Shown here: positions 43,987 through 56,154 of the stretch, in pieces
Layout of the letters: every line of letters begins with the position of its first letter
Numbering within the stretch: the stretch's first letter is position 1
Program-made: the position numbers and the translations under genes
The notes under the pieces: generated by a model
Database searches by the model: none
Told to the model about the DNA's origin: nothing
The model's input: only the letters and a program-made list of their open reading frames with translations
NCBI GenBank assembly: GCA_009809945.1
Contig: WTPW01001159.1
Coordinates: 163,365 to 227,364, forward strand
Length of the DNA stretch: 64,000 nt
Direction of reading: 5' to 3'
From: Gigaspora margarita
Lineage: Eukaryota; Glomeromycota; Glomeromycetes; Diversisporales; Gigasporaceae

Positions 43987-44944
43987 GAAGTTGGTAAGTT
44001 GTCACCCCCAAGTGGCAGATCTAGCGTTCAAATCCCACTGCAACGCTTTGAAAAATAGACCTGTGTTCTGGTAACTGTTTCTCGTCGACCAGTTGGGTAT
44101 ATTACCTGTAGACCTTGGTACATCACACCATCTTGAATGGAAGCTTTCAGGTGCACAAAAATCCAAGAAACCAGAGAAATGAAAACCCATTTGGCAAGCC
44201 CCGAGTAAGGAGGTAGCAAAGATCTTTGACAGTGCTATCAAAGCCAGAATATTAAAAACTAAAGCCAGAGAATCAGTTGACAAGACATCGAGGAGGGGGT
44301 CCACCAACCTGGCTGCTGGAGTCACACCAGAGAAAAAGGACATGTGATTCAGTAGCATGTACCAAGGGGAGAGAGTCTATTTGGCTCTTAAAGCTGGGCC
44401 AACCAACCCTTCTGTAGCTAACTGGTTTGGAAGTTTGGGGATACTGGGGAAGGACCGATAGGAAGGTTGTGGTGGATGCTAGGGTTGGAGCAAACCTTAC
44501 AAGGGCAGAAGTAGAAAATGGTAGTAGTTTAAGGTTAGCTCTGACCACAAGTATATAAATAAAGCTGTAGTGTAAGTTACTGAAGTGTAGGTGAATACCT
44601 GGGTGGGAAGGTACCACTCTACCAAGTTCCCGTCAAGGATAAATTAGTCCTAAAGGGTATGTGAAAGAGATCTGGCCATTCGGACTAACTTGTGTTGTAC
44701 TGCAGATGTCTGATGAATTAGTTAAGATTGGTCAAAGAGCAGATAAGACCAAAGGGTTTAAACAGGCAATTCCCGTAGAGGGTTGAAGGTATGGCAGCTT
44801 GTGTAGAACCTTTGGGCAGACCACTTAAATTAGATACCAAAAGTGTATGTGTAGCTAGTTGTACCTTCATTCCTGTGGAATTTCTAATGAGTAAACTAAA
44901 TAAACTCTATCTCCCAAGATGGGCACTTTGAAACCAAAAAAAAA
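43987..44944 (+). mobile_element. long SINE-like retroposon, copy 1 (958 bp, probably full length)
   Basis: The head has a TTGGTAAGTTGT A-box-like segment (43991) and a GCGTTCAAATCCC B-box-like segment (44024), suggesting a tRNA-like Pol III promoter. The body (44216 onward) is shared with copies at 48314 and 63386: TTTGACAGTGCTA, GTCACACCRGAGAAAAAGGA, CCTTACAAGGGCA, GCGTAAGTTACYGAAGTGTAG, CTACCAAGTTTCC. The 3' end is AATAAA, GGGCACTTT and an A-rich tail, bounded by an 18-bp target duplication. Open frames on both strands are not conserved between copies, so it is most likely non-coding and mobilised by a LINE. Confidence 0.8.
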
Positions 44945-44962
44945 ATAAGATTACTGTTTATA
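44945..44962 (+). repeat. retroposon target-site duplication, right
   Basis: ATAAGATTACTGTTTATA; see 43969-43986. Confidence 0.85.
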
Positions 44963-45228
44963 ATAAGGCATCTAACATGATTGGATTGTTTTTATCATTA
45001 TTTTAGTCAACCCAAATCTGAAATTTGCACTTCTTACAGAAAAGCATATGCTTTAAAAATCATAAGCTTTAGTTACTGCTATATTTACAAGGAACAGAAT
45101 GATATATAATATTATGAAAGTGTGGTTTGTAGGCATTTTTAGTGATGTATGTCTGACAACACACTAATGCAATTAAACATGAAATTCTGCACTTTTGCCA
45201 AATATATATACCCTTTATATAATACTAC

Positions 45229-45417
45229 AAATGTAGCTCCCAATTTTTCTTGGGCTTTTTTAGCTTTATCTTCATTACTACTAGCTAAAATTTCTTTTAT
45301 TTCTTTTTCTAAAACTTTTACTTCTTTATCTAATTCCTTCTTCTGCTTTTCCAATTCTTTAATCGTGGCTTTAATTTTAGATTTTTCTAAACCTTTGGTA
45401 AATTCATTATTACATGG
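45229..45417 (-). CDS. coiled-coil exon of an unrecognised gene
   Basis: A 63-codon block begins after an AG acceptor (ATATGTAG) and ends before a GTAGTA donor, both in phase 0. It reads PCNNEFTKGLEKSKIKATIK, then KELDKEVKVLEKEIKEILAS, then EDKAKKAQEKLGATF. The heptad-like Leu/Val/Ile spacing with alternating Lys and Glu indicates a coiled coil. Similar K/E-rich helices occur in many eukaryotic proteins, so no function is assigned. No neighbouring exon was found. It may be an orphan exon carried by rearrangement. Confidence 0.4.
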
Positions 45418-47089
45418 CTACATATGTACATATATTTTATGTCAATGAATATTGAGAAAAACAGTATGAATTAAGTTGCCAAAAATTCTTTTATTACTCC
45501 TATTTTATTTTATTTTTTTTTATATTTTCCTTTCTTACCCTAGTAAATGTAAAATAACAACATTCATACAAATGTATCCATTATGAATTCTGATTGGTTA
45601 AATGGCACACATTATTTTCCAAAAGAACTTTTCTTAAAGAGTTATAGTCAATGCTAATTTTAGCAAGGTTTTATTCTTTCAGGAGAACTTCCAGAATTTG
45701 AATTATAGTGATATGTGTAATATGTGTAAAAACTTAATTTGAAACTAACTGAGTAAAGCTTGTATTATTATAAAATTTTTTCATCTATCACATGTGTCCT
45801 GTACATTTTACTAATCATTTTGTAAATGTTTAATTGCTTACATGAGTGTGTGTATAAATTAACATTTTAAAAGTATGTGCTTGTGAATATTTGATATTAT
45901 AGTAATGATTATATAACTAATATTGTTAAATTTGGTAGAATGTCTTATAAGAATAAAAAAAAATTTAATTGCACTTTGCTATTTTTGATTTCTATATCCA
46001 AAACCCATAATTTGAATGTGGGTAAATTTTAATCAGTTGTGACAATTACGTTTACTATATTTTAATTTTGTAATTATTGAGTTTAATAATGTACAGAATT
46101 GTTGTAAATTCATATCAATTAATAATCAATGCATGAAAATTGAAATATGAAAAATTGAGGATACATAAACAACCAGCTATTCTTATTTACATCTATAGTA
46201 GTTATCTATTTATATTTTTTTTTTAAAATTGACTTTCGTTCTCTATGTGCATTTTTGTATCTTTGATATTGGATTAACTGAGGTATGGATAAAGTTTTAG
46301 TGAGTCACATGCTGTGTATCACCAGTATAGTAAGGTTTGTAGCAGTAACTTATAATAGAAATTATAATAATTCCAATGCGAACTAACTCAATTCTAACCA
46401 CATATTGTGATTATTAGAATAACAAGCAAGTTTTGTATGAGAATTTTTTTCAATATAATATAATTTTTGTATATATTTGAATTCAAACCTATTTATAACT
46501 ATTTTGTATTAGGACTGCCCAATATGTTTAAATTAAGCTTGCATTTATCTGTTTCTGGTTTAGCATAATAATCCTATGCAGTTACTTATTTTATTAAAAT
46601 TTAATCATGTGGTTTACTGTAAAGCTTACAATTTTATTTTTAGCATTAGGTGAATATATTACCATAGTGACATCAGGAAATTTTATATATAGATATTGAT
46701 CAATATATAACACTTAATCGTTTAATATCGATTATAAAATATTGTTATATATCAATTAATTGAATAAAAATTAATATATATCTATAATCAATATATATCA
46801 TTTTCTATATTAAATCATTATATATCTATAAATCAATTATAATTATAATTATTTGAAATGATATATAATAATTAACAAATCTTTAATAATTACATAATGT
46901 TTTAACCCATCACCGGTAAAAAAAAATATAAAAAATAAAATAAAATGCCGATTAAAGCAAACTAAAAACAATTGGCATAGGAAAAAAAAAACTTAAAAAA
47001 AAAAAGTATCAGTATCTATTTTTACTCCTCTCCCCCTTTTTTTTACTGTCTCTTTTTTTTTCTCTCCTTTTTTTTTTAATATTTTAGGA
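45418..47089. other. AT-rich DNA without recognisable genes
   Basis: Contains ATATATCAATTAAT motifs near 46690-46860, also found right of family A copy 2 (49210-49370). No gene or clear element. Confidence 0.4.
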
Positions 47090-48299
47090 CTGGAAAATCA
47101 AGCTAGATCAGTAGATCTGTACTCTGGATCATACCAAGGGTGCGTTTGACTAATATTTTTGAAATTTTTTAAAATGTTTCAATGATATAGTACAAGATCA
47201 GATTAGATCTTTGTTATTTTTGTTTATAATTTAGATTTTCTATCACTTTTACATTTGTTTTTTTCATTTTTATTTTGTATTTTTTGGTTTTGTTTTGTTT
47301 TTTTTTAGTTTTGTTTTGTTTTTCTTTTATTTATTATTTTTATTTTTTTATACAAAAAAACATCAACTCTAACTTTTGTCACTTTGCAAGAAGTCCAATG
47401 ACATTTTGAAACTTTGCACAAGCCAACTCAGCCTTCCAACACTTGGCAAGAACACACAACTAATTTCACTAAGCAATTTCTAAATTTCAAAGAACACTTC
47501 TTTGAAGAAATAAAGATTTAGTTGGTGCTTTATTTTTTTCGTTTGATGTTTTTTGTTCTTTTTGTTTTTGTTTTTGGTTTTTTTATTTTTTTTTATTAAT
47601 TTATTTTATTCTGGCACTTTGGAGAAAAATAATCTAGGCTTTGTTGATACTTTGCAAGCAAACCCAAACTTTTCCAGCACTTTGCAAGAAAATATACAAC
47701 TTAATTTTGGCAATTTCTGTCATGAACTCTACTTCAGAGAAATGGAGATTTGGGGTTTTATTTTTTTTTATTCAGTTTGCTTACATTCTGTTTTTTTTGT
47801 TTGTTTTCTTTTATTTATTTTTTCTTTAATTTTATTTTTTTTATTTATTCTGGCACATTGTGAAAACCTTGATAATTTCTAAATTGCAAGAAATGAACTC
47901 TTACTTCAAAAAAATAGAAATTTGGGGCTTCATTTGTTTTTTTATTAGTTTGCTTACATTTTTGTTTTTGTTTGTTTTTTTTTTTTACTTATTTTTTTAA
48001 TTTTATTTTATTTATTCCTGACTTTCTTTGGAACTTGGCAAAAAAATGACCTGACTTTTTAAGCACTTTACAAGAATACCAACTCTAACTTCTCTGACAC
48101 TTTGCAAAAAGTAGCGAATATGAGCAAATATAATAGTAAATATGACGAAGTACAAAAATAGTTAAAAATATTACTATTTTTTCGTTTTCATTTTTTTTTG
48201 TTATTTTTTTGGGGTTTTTTTTGGGTTTTGGTTTTTTTTTATAATAATATATAATACTAAAAATAAAAATATGTAATATAATATAATATGTAATAATAA

Positions 48300-48313
48300 A
48301 ATAATTTTATATT
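48300..48313 (+). repeat. retroposon copy 2 target-site duplication, left
   Basis: AATAATTTTATATT, repeated at 49043-49056. Confidence 0.75.
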
Positions 48314-49042
48314 GTAGACAAGATCTTTGACAGTGCTACCAAAACTGGAGAATCGGAAACTGGAGCCAGAATATCAGATGAATAAAAACCCTCAGGGATG
48401 GGGGTTCACCAACCTGGCCGCCAGAGTCACACTGGAGAAAAAGGACCTATGCTATAGAAGTAGGTACCAAGGGAAGAAAGAACCATAGTGGCACCTAATG
48501 CCGGGTTAATCGACCCTTCTGGGCTAACTGGTTTGGAAGTTTGGGAAGCTGGTGTAAGGACTGGTAGGATGGTAGAGGTGGGTGCTAGGGTTTGAGCGAA
48601 CCTTACAAGGGCACAAAATAGGTAATGGTAGCAGTTTAATGGTTAGCCCTGACTGCAAGTATATAGGTAAAGCCGTAGCGTAAGTTACCGAAGTGTAGGT
48701 ATTACCTGTGTGGGACAGGGACTGCTCTACCAAGTTTCCTGCGAGAATAAATTAGTCCTAAGGGCTATGGCAGTAAATGATCTGGGGTCCGAACTGACTT
48801 ATGTAATGCGAATACTGGTAAAACAGTTGAGATTGGTCAAGGAGCTGAAGATCAGAGGGTTTAAATAGGCAATTCCCATAGTTGGGTTGCAGGTATGGCA
48901 TCTAGTGTAGAACCTTCAGGCGGACCACTTAAATTAGACACCAAAAGTGTACGTGTAGCTAGTTGTACTCTCATCTAAGTGTAACTTTCCGATGTGTAAA
49001 CTGAATAAATCCTATGCCCCAAGCAGGCACTTTAAAAAAAAT
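48314..49042 (+). mobile_element. SINE-like retroposon, copy 2 (729 bp, 5'-truncated)
   Basis: Starts at GTAGACAAGATCTTTGACAG, corresponding to 44216 of copy 1, so it lacks the tRNA-like head; 5' truncation is typical of target-primed reverse transcription. It ends GAATAAATCC...GCAGGCACTTTAAAAAAA and is flanked by a perfect 14-bp duplication. Inserted in family A copy 2. Confidence 0.8.
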
Positions 49043-49056
49043 AATAATTTTATATT
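49043..49056 (+). repeat. retroposon copy 2 target-site duplication, right
   Basis: AATAATTTTATATT, identical to 48300-48313. Confidence 0.75.
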
Positions 49057-49459
49057 AAATTGTGAATATTAATTAAAAATGTATATTTAATTTAAAATAT
49101 AATATTGATATATAATAATAATAAATAAAAAAATAAAATTTTATAATAAATTGTGAAACCTTGCAAAAATCTGTAAAACATTTAAAAATTTGCAAAAAGT
49201 ATGATTATGTGAATATAATATTGTTAATTGATATCATATCAGATATATATCAATTAATATCTATATCAAATATATTAATTACTATCACTATTGATAAAAA
49301 TCAGCAGGGGTCTTGGGTATCAATATATATCTTATTAGTTAGTAATCAATATATATCTATATATAAAATTTGCTAATGGACCCTATAAGAAAATTTTGCT
49401 CGGATTTTGTCAGAAATGTTCTAAAAATTTTTTGAAGTTATTCTGTTTTTGCTTAAATA

Positions 49460-49542
49460 AATGGTTGGAATAGTGTCAATTTTCTGAATATACTTTACAA
49501 TAGTATTCAGAAAATTGACTCTATTCCGAATGTTTTTTCAGA
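49460..49542. repeat. palindrome, ~35-bp arms
   Basis: GGAATAGTGTCAATTTTCTG is mirrored by CAGAAAATTGACTCTATTCC. Confidence 0.8.
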
Positions 49543-50088
49543 CAATACCTACAATAACTGAACAAACTTTTTATAGAGAGAATATAAGATTGCACTAACT
49601 AATTTATCTTATAATAAATTCTGTATAATGCTAACTTATTGACACATGAATACATATCAATCAATATGTAAATAGTATTCAAATGTGAATGCGTATTCTT
49701 ATAATTATATCTTTCTTTCATATTGCTAATACCTTGCAGGATATTATCGCAATGAATGTCTATATAAATGTTTTTTGCCTTATAAATTTTATGCAATAAT
49801 AAATCAAATAAAAAATATCCAATAGCTATGTATAGTGGCCTACCATATTTAATGATGCTGCTGAAACTATATAATTTCGGATTGACTGAAACTGAAACTG
49901 GTATTACTAGTTTTGGACATGACCTTTTTGGCCAAAACATGCCTAAAGACCTGAAACTATATCAATCCTCCAAAACTATACCAAAACTCTGAAACTGGCC
50001 TGCTAATAAATTTTTATTACTTGCGCAAATAAGTAGGATCCGGATATTCACTATATCTGTAAAATTTTAAATGCCTGCATCTCTAGCA

Positions 50089-50185
50089 CATATATGCAAT
50101 GGTAAGAATAAAAAGTAAATTTCTGGTATTTCTATATAAGGAATAACTGAAAATTTACTTTTTATTCTCACCATTGCATATATGA
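50089..50185. repeat. palindrome, ~35-bp arms
   Basis: CATATATGCAATGGTAAGAA and TTCTCACCATTGCATATATG are inverted, followed inward by TAAAAAGTAAATTT / AAATTTACTTTTTA. Confidence 0.85.
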
Positions 50186-50617
50186 GTATACCCACGAAAC
50201 TTACTCACCTAAAAAACATATATTAACATACCTTTCTTCTATAAAAAATCAATCCTCCTACTCTTCTACTCATAAAAGATCTATCTGCCCACCCTTCCAC
50301 CCCCAAAAGATCCATTTTCCCACCTTCATGCCCATAATCTACCCAACTGACCTTCATATGGTAGTAAAAAACCAAAGCAACAAAAAAAAAGAAAAACTAA
50401 TAAATAAATAAATTAATTAATAAACAAATAAATAAATAAATAAATTAATAAATTAATTAATAAACAACTAAATAAATAAATAAATTAATAAAGAACGAAA
50501 TATTAAAGTTACTTTAAAAATTATTTTAACTTAAATATAACAATAAAATATACAATTTAATTAAAAACAAAAAAACAATTAAAAAAATTTAATTAAAAAA
50601 ATAAGAATATATAAAAT

Positions 50618-50949
50618 NNNNNNNNNNNNNNNNNNNNNNNNNNNNNNNNNNNNNNNNNNNNNNNNNNNNNNNNNNNNNNNNNNNNNNNNNNNNNNNNNNN
50701 NNNNNNNNNNNNNNNNNNNNNNNNNNNNNNNNNNNNNNNNNNNNNNNNNNNNNNNNNNNNNNNNNNNNNNNNNNNNNNNNNNNNNNNNNNNNNNNNNNNN
50801 NNNNNNNNNNNNNNNNNNNNNNNNNNNNNNNNNNNNNNNNNNNNNNNNNNNNNNNNNNNNNNNNNNNNNNNNNNNNNNNNNNNNNNNNNNNNNNNNNNNN
50901 NNNNNNNNNNNNNNNNNNNNNNNNNNNNNNNNNNNNNNNNNNNNNNNNN
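50618..50949. other. assembly gap (332 N)
   Basis: Run of N between A-rich flanks inside the foldback element. The ORF drawn across it (50579-51184) is an artefact. Confidence 0.98.
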
Positions 50950-51836
50950 GAAAAAAAGAAAATAAAATTATAAAAAAAAAATAAAAAAAATAAAAAATGG
51001 AAAAAAATTTAAATAAACGAAAAAATAAAAAATAATAAAAAAACAAAAAATAAAATAAAAACTGGAAATAAAAACAAAATAAAATAAATATATAAAAAAA
51101 AAAATAAATAAAAAATAAATAAATAACAGGCAGTATACCAGAAGCAATACATTCATACGAACGTACATATGTACATGCATACATATGTTAAAACCTGTTG
51201 TTAATTGCAATCAATTATTAATTAGGTATGTGTGAGAATTTTTTAACAATACCCAATAATAAATTACCCCTGTGTTGAGCCAAAATAGGTTTGGATAATA
51301 CTATTTTAGTTTCAGGGTTTTAATATAGTTTCAGGTATTTAACATAGTTTTGGAATTTCAGAAATTAATTTTAGATATTTAAAACTAGTTTTGGTTTTTG
51401 GGCCAAAAGAGTTTCGGGCAGCATTATTAACCATATTATTATGGACAATTTGGTGGGAGCTATCATTCAAAATTGGGTAAGTAATGCAGCACAAAATTTA
51501 TATTATGTGACTATCCGATCCCATGGTACAACAAACTAAAATTTTATGCAGTATTATTAGATTGCACTGGAGTTATGCAAAAAATAGTACAAAATACCAT
51601 TTTAGGGTTTGTACAAAAATCGATTTTCAGAATTTTTTGATTTTTTTTTTTTAAAAAAAATTCACAAAAAATCAATTTTTTGCTCAAATCAGTTCAAATT
51701 TCGCTCAAATATAGTGTGACACCCAGATCACATTACACAGTATAAAAATAGGAATATTTGTATGACCAATCGGCATAAAAATAAACAGATGTGCATCTTA
51801 ATTTTTTTCCCACAAAAAATAGGCATAAAGAAAGAT

Positions 51837-52430
51837 TTAACAGAAAGTCAGTAAGGAGCCATAATTTATGGACATCAAAGAGATAATTCGCATCATACAA
51901 TTGCAGCTGCAGCTGGTTGTAGTAAAAGTTCTGTGGGAAACGTCATAAAGCAGTACAGTGAGTCAGGCACAGAAATTCAAAAAAAAAGAACTGGTTGACT
52001 AAAAACTCTAATACCCTTTGATTTTAAAAACCTTAAAAGCTTAGTCACAGATAGCAACCACTGTCTTAGCCTTACACAAATAACCAACCTATACAATTGT
52101 CAAAGCAAAAAAACAATTTCTGAGAGTACCATGTGCCATGCTTTGCACAGTTTGGTCTTGTCCTCTTGTGTCATCCCCAAAACCTTTTATCACAGCTAAG
52201 AATATGAAAAAAAGGTATAAATGGGCACCTGAACATTGGGAGTGGTATGTTGTGGTCAGATGAGACCTATATATATTCTTTTCTGGGTTCCCCTGGGATG
52301 AACTGATGCTCTTGTTAAAAGATCGTGGCATGAAACACCACCAGAACTTTGCTACAAACTGTTGCCAGCATTCCCAATCGGGTTGATGCTTGTATAGAAA
52401 CTAGGGGCAACCCATCAAATATTATAATAA
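51837..52430 (+). pseudogene. Tc1-type transposase, internally deleted
   Basis: The N-terminal helix-turn-helix region reads GAIIYGHQRDNSHHTIAAAA, then GCSKSSVGNVIKQYSESGT and KKRTG (51837-51998). Next come KTISESTMCHALHSLGL and KKRYKWAPEHWEW, the first catalytic motif VVWSDETYIYSF (about 52250-52285), and directly afterwards the family's C-terminal end (SWHETPPELCYKL, then RVDACIETRGNPS in another frame). The stretch that should hold the second Asp and the Glu of the DDE/D triad is missing. Frameshifts and stops add to this; the copy cannot transpose itself. Confidence 0.85.
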
Positions 52431-52692
52431 TTTGCTTTTTTTTATATATAAAAATGTAAAAAAAAAAATAAAAAAAAATGCAAAATTTTGGCTTTCATAC
52501 AAATTAAAAAATCAAATTTTTAGAATTTTTTGTATCATTTCTGCGCGATGTAATGAAATCGTGTAAAATTTTAGTATGTCGTACCATGAGATCGGGTGGT
52601 CACATGATATAAATTTCGTGCTGTGTTTACTTACCCGATTTTGAGTGACAGTCGCCCAAAAAGTGTCCATAATAATATGGTAGGCCACTGTA

Positions 52693-53141
52693 CATAAAAA
52701 CCTTAATATTTTTTTAAAAATAGCATAAATTAATTATAATACAGTAATATGTGAAAAAAATATAGTTTTAAAATGAATATTTATACTATTTAAAAGGTAA
52801 ATTTAAGTTACAGTATGTGTGATATTAATAAGGTAGCAACACAAACCAAAAAGCAGCTGGCTCTTCTGAAATATGCTACGAGCATATTAAACATGCTAGC
52901 CCTATACATTTTATTCTCAATCGAATTCTTTATTAAATATTACCACTCTGATGAATTTACTGATAGGTGACAACTACATTACACTAAAACTGGGAATAGA
53001 TAAACCAATAATTTATATTATCAATAATTTTTTTGTGATTTGAGAACAACTAAATTATTCTCTTTACCAACTAACAAACAATTAAATATTTTATGAACTT
53101 AATTATTTTAAACTTTTATATTAATTTATGAAATAATCTAG
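52693..53141. other. AT-rich DNA without recognisable genes
   Basis: Nothing identifiable on either strand. Confidence 0.5.
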
Positions 53142-53450
53142 TTGTCACCAGCAGTGACATCACCGGATTGCAGATCATGTTGTGGAATAAAACAAATGTT
53201 AAAGTTAATTGTCGTTAGGGTCAGGGTTAGCGTTGAGTTAGGGTTGGGGTAGGGTGTACTATATGGTAAAATTTTGCAAGGAATTTTTTTAATTAGACAA
53301 AAAAGGTGATTTCAAAGGTAAAATCTTGTGCTATCACAAATTTTTGAAAATTTTCAATGTTTTCTTCATTTTCGGATTACACAAACGGTACATCTGATCC
53401 CATGATGTGATTGGTCAATTGCAACCCGGTGCTGTCACCGCCAGCGGCAA
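53142..53450. mobile_element. ~309-bp MITE sharing its core with 36226
   Basis: TTGTCACCAGCAGTGACATC at the left is mirrored by GCTGTCACCGCCAGCGGCAA at the right, followed inward by CGGATTGCA / GCAACCCGG. The core has GTTAGGGTCAGGGTTAG and GGTAAAATTTTGCAAGGAAT, as in 36226-36543, although the termini differ. Confidence 0.75.
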
Positions 53451-54933
53451 ATAGATTCGCCCTTAATTTATTATTTTATATATTTACATAGAGAACATAT
53501 GTTTCAAACCTAATGTTCTCAAAAACAATTTCATAGAGAACATCTTAAATTTTTAAATGTTCTCAAATTAAAACTGATGTTCTCATTAGAATATGAGAAC
53601 ATAAAATTTCCAATACTGGTTTACACCCATTTAGTTATCTATGTAAATTCCCTTATTCTAAAATCTATAATTTTCCCATAACTTTTTTTTGTTATCGGTA
53701 ATTTCCTTTGTTCATCTTTGAATATATCCGGTTAAATGATACAAATAATCAAAAAAATAGAACAGGATATGAACAAAATTAAGTTCACATAAACTAATTT
53801 ATTTAACCTCCAGGTATCAGTTAAAGATCTTAATGAATTTCCAAATACGTTTGCTCATTGATATTTGTTTAATATTACATATTTACACAATGTCCCAGCG
53901 AATCATGACAATTTAAGAATTCATTTGAAGAATGAAATAGAAAAACGGTGTTCAATTATTTTCTGATCAATTTTAAAATTTTTAATTCAGCAAGTATCAA
54001 TTTTTATTATAAATTCACTCAATAAAATATTGAAATTTTTTAGATTTGAAAAAATCAATTCATCAAAAATATATAATGCTCTAAAAATAGAATAACAACC
54101 AATTAGTAGACTGTAAATTTAATTTAGAAAATTGAATTCAAGTACAGTATATAATCTTGTTCATGAAATATTTATAACAATACTTATCAATAAATCAAAA
54201 ATTTTTACTTGTTTTTATAATTTACTTTCGTTTGAATTCATGTAAAATGAGGCTTGATCTACTATTTTGCTGTACTGGCAAGTAAATCTTTACATGTTAG
54301 AACTAGGAACCGGTGTTATTTATTGTATATTAAAATATCAAAAATAGAAAGTGAACAATTTTCAGTTAGATGTTGCGTGTTCTATGAAATATTATTCTAT
54401 AAATTGTAATAATAGGTTATCAATTTAAATATGAAAACTTACTATTTATTATCATGACTCTTAAATTTGTGATATATTCGATTATTATCTTATTTTTTAT
54501 CTATCTATTCATGACATCTTGTCAAAATTAGGTTCGACTAAGTGTAGTAATAATAATAAGAAAATTTAAAGAACCTATATTAAATAAGATGTGTATGCTA
54601 AGATTTAATTATAGAACACTTATGTAGATAGAATAAAATTCAATCAGGCTTGTTATGTATGTAGATCAAGGCTAGAATGTTAGTATTGCTGAATTTGGAT
54701 TTATCAGCCGAATCACGATAGCAGTATGGGTACAAAATGCCCCCATTTAAAATTTGTACCATGCCATGCTGATACAGTGTTATATATTATTGGGTTGGTT
54801 AGGTAAAGTTTTTAAAATAACATTTTATACCACATACCATACTGTTCTTCTGTAATATTGTACGTACAGAGACTAAAAAAAAATTATTCTAAACCTAATA
54901 ACATATTATTTAAAGTACCAGGAACGTAGTATT
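53451..54933. other. AT-rich DNA without recognisable genes
   Basis: A short GAGAACAT direct/inverted repeat at 53480-53600 and otherwise featureless AT-rich DNA. Confidence 0.45.
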
Positions 54934-54939
54934 ATGACT

Positions 54940-55256
54940 TGTTGGGAGAGCAATGTGCATGATCACACAGTTTAGCTCCAGTCGCAACTTAAATTAGTTT
55001 AATATTAAAGGACAGTTTCTTTTTAATTCGTATTCAGGAGATAGTTGAAGCCTGAGATGAACTTTATTAAGGGGAAGACTCAGGCTTTAAATACATTTTA
55101 ATTTACTATAAACTACTGCACTTTTAATTTCTCTTGCAGTTTATTGTACTCTCAACGCTGCTTGCGGGCGCAAGCAGCATTGCTTGAAAAGCTCATACGT
55201 AATTTTACAAGCCATAGTGGCAATAACTCTTGGCGTGCCAACAATCAAGGCCAACA
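54940..55256. mobile_element. solo LTR (317 bp)
   Basis: It starts TGTTGG and ends CCAACA (TG...CA inverted termini). It is bordered by ATGACT on both sides (54934-54939 and 55257-55262), a 6-bp target duplication. Inside are a TATA-like TTTAAATACA near 55085 and a GCTGCTTGC / GCAAGCAGC hairpin (55157-55178). It is GC-richer than its surroundings. A solo LTR is what remains after recombination between the two LTRs of a retrotransposon. The superfamily cannot be stated; the orientation is inferred from the TATA only. Confidence 0.7.
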
Positions 55257-55262
55257 ATGACT

Positions 55263-56154
55263 AGTTTATCCAACAATTTATGGTCAACAATAACCTGTGC
55301 CTCCGCTATTGCATACAAACAACAAATACTACCTCCAAGCCTCCGCCACAACTAAATGCCTTGTAATATCGGATGGCTTGGGTCACTGGAGTCTTCTGGT
55401 GTTACCAATTCACATTTAAGCCACAGGTTAAACATTTTAACCGTGACAATTGTCATGCTTGAATAATGGAGTGTATACCAGGAACGGAGTGATATTGAAA
55501 ATTCACAGAGTGTATGGTTATACCAGGAATGGAGTGATGCATATTACGTAGTGATGGTTTTAAGATGGGCCAGAATGGTGTTTGTCTACAAAATCTTGGA
55601 TCTGATTGGTGCACGTGATGTTATACATCACTTGGTGCTTAATTTTAACCTGTCTATCGTCGCATGGACCGTTTGATGCTTAATTTTTACCTGTCTATCA
55701 TCACGTGGACCATCTTGAGTGCTTCTGAATGGTAATTCGTGCACCTAATTTCTTTGTTAATGTGACTAGTGCTACGGTGTAATAAGACATATAACCGTTA
55801 AAAAAAATGCGATTATCCGTAGAATGAAATTACAAATGCTATAACATCCGATAGTAAAAATATGCTTTTTAGACGTAAATATCAGTGGCCTGATACTAAT
55901 CTGCATATCTATTCGCTCGATATTTGGCATTTTTCATTTTTTTTCGTGAGATTTTTTACTGGGCTGATTAAATGATAATCTCTGATTATCAAAGATGAGA
56001 ACGAAAGAATTTGTTAATCGTTGACGCAACTCTTTTAAAATCATGAATGTAATTTTTCCAAATTTGCTTCAGTTGTTTGATTACCTAATATATGCCAACT
56101 ATTTTGAGCGAAAAAATAGTTAAAAAAAATTTACTAATTGTCTCACGATTTTTG
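55263..56154. other. moderately GC-richer DNA with short duplications, no gene
   Basis: Contains two copies of TATACCAGGAAYGGAGTGAT (55476, 55518), also near 54915, and a 41-bp duplication GCTTAATTTTWACCTGTCTATC (55635-55715). No coding region was recognised. Confidence 0.5.

Larger units (their letters stand above)
47090..49220 (+). repeat. dispersed repeat family A, copy 2 (with nested retroposon)
   Basis: Begins ACTGGAAAATCAAGCTAGAT, then GGATCATACCAAGGGTGCG and GATCAGATTAGATCTTTG, and has several CACTTTGCAAGAA motifs in T-rich DNA. It is interrupted at 48314-49042 by retroposon copy 2 and continues to AAATTGTGAAACCTTGCAAA and GTATGATTATG. Compared with copy 1 (11230-14080) it lacks the TTAA-flanked insert. 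T-run ORFs at 47553-47882 are artefacts. Confidence 0.65.
49850..51429. mobile_element. 1.6-kb foldback element with 8-bp target duplication (hAT-like MITE?)
   Basis: Starts TAATGATGCTGCTGAAAC and ends GTTTCGGGCAGCATTATTA (inverted), flanked by ACCATATT on both sides (49842-49849 and 51430-51437). An 8-bp duplication is typical of hAT elements. The interior has GAAACT / AGTTTC repeats near both ends, a palindrome (50089-50185), a CCCACC-rich patch, A-rich runs and the second assembly gap. No transposase seen. Confidence 0.8.
49833..52690. mobile_element. Tc1/mariner element, TA target, with a nested insertion
   Basis: Outer ends TAGTGGCCTACCATATT (49833) and AATATGGTAGGCCACTG (52690) lie between TA dinucleotides. 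The inverted similarity continues inside for about 180 bp (ATTATGGACA, GGGTAAGTAA, CCATGGTACRACA, ACTAAAATTTTA) once the insert 49850-51429 is removed. Without it the element is about 1.27 kb. It encodes a decayed transposase (51837-52430). Confidence 0.9.

Noticed and set aside
44002-44617. ORFs of 63-118 aa inside retroposon copy 1
   Set aside because: Not conserved in frame in copies 2 and 3; the element appears non-coding.
50579-51210. Phe/Tyr/Leu-rich ORFs suggesting a membrane protein
   Set aside because: They come from A-rich plus-strand runs and span an N gap; the composition is low-complexity.
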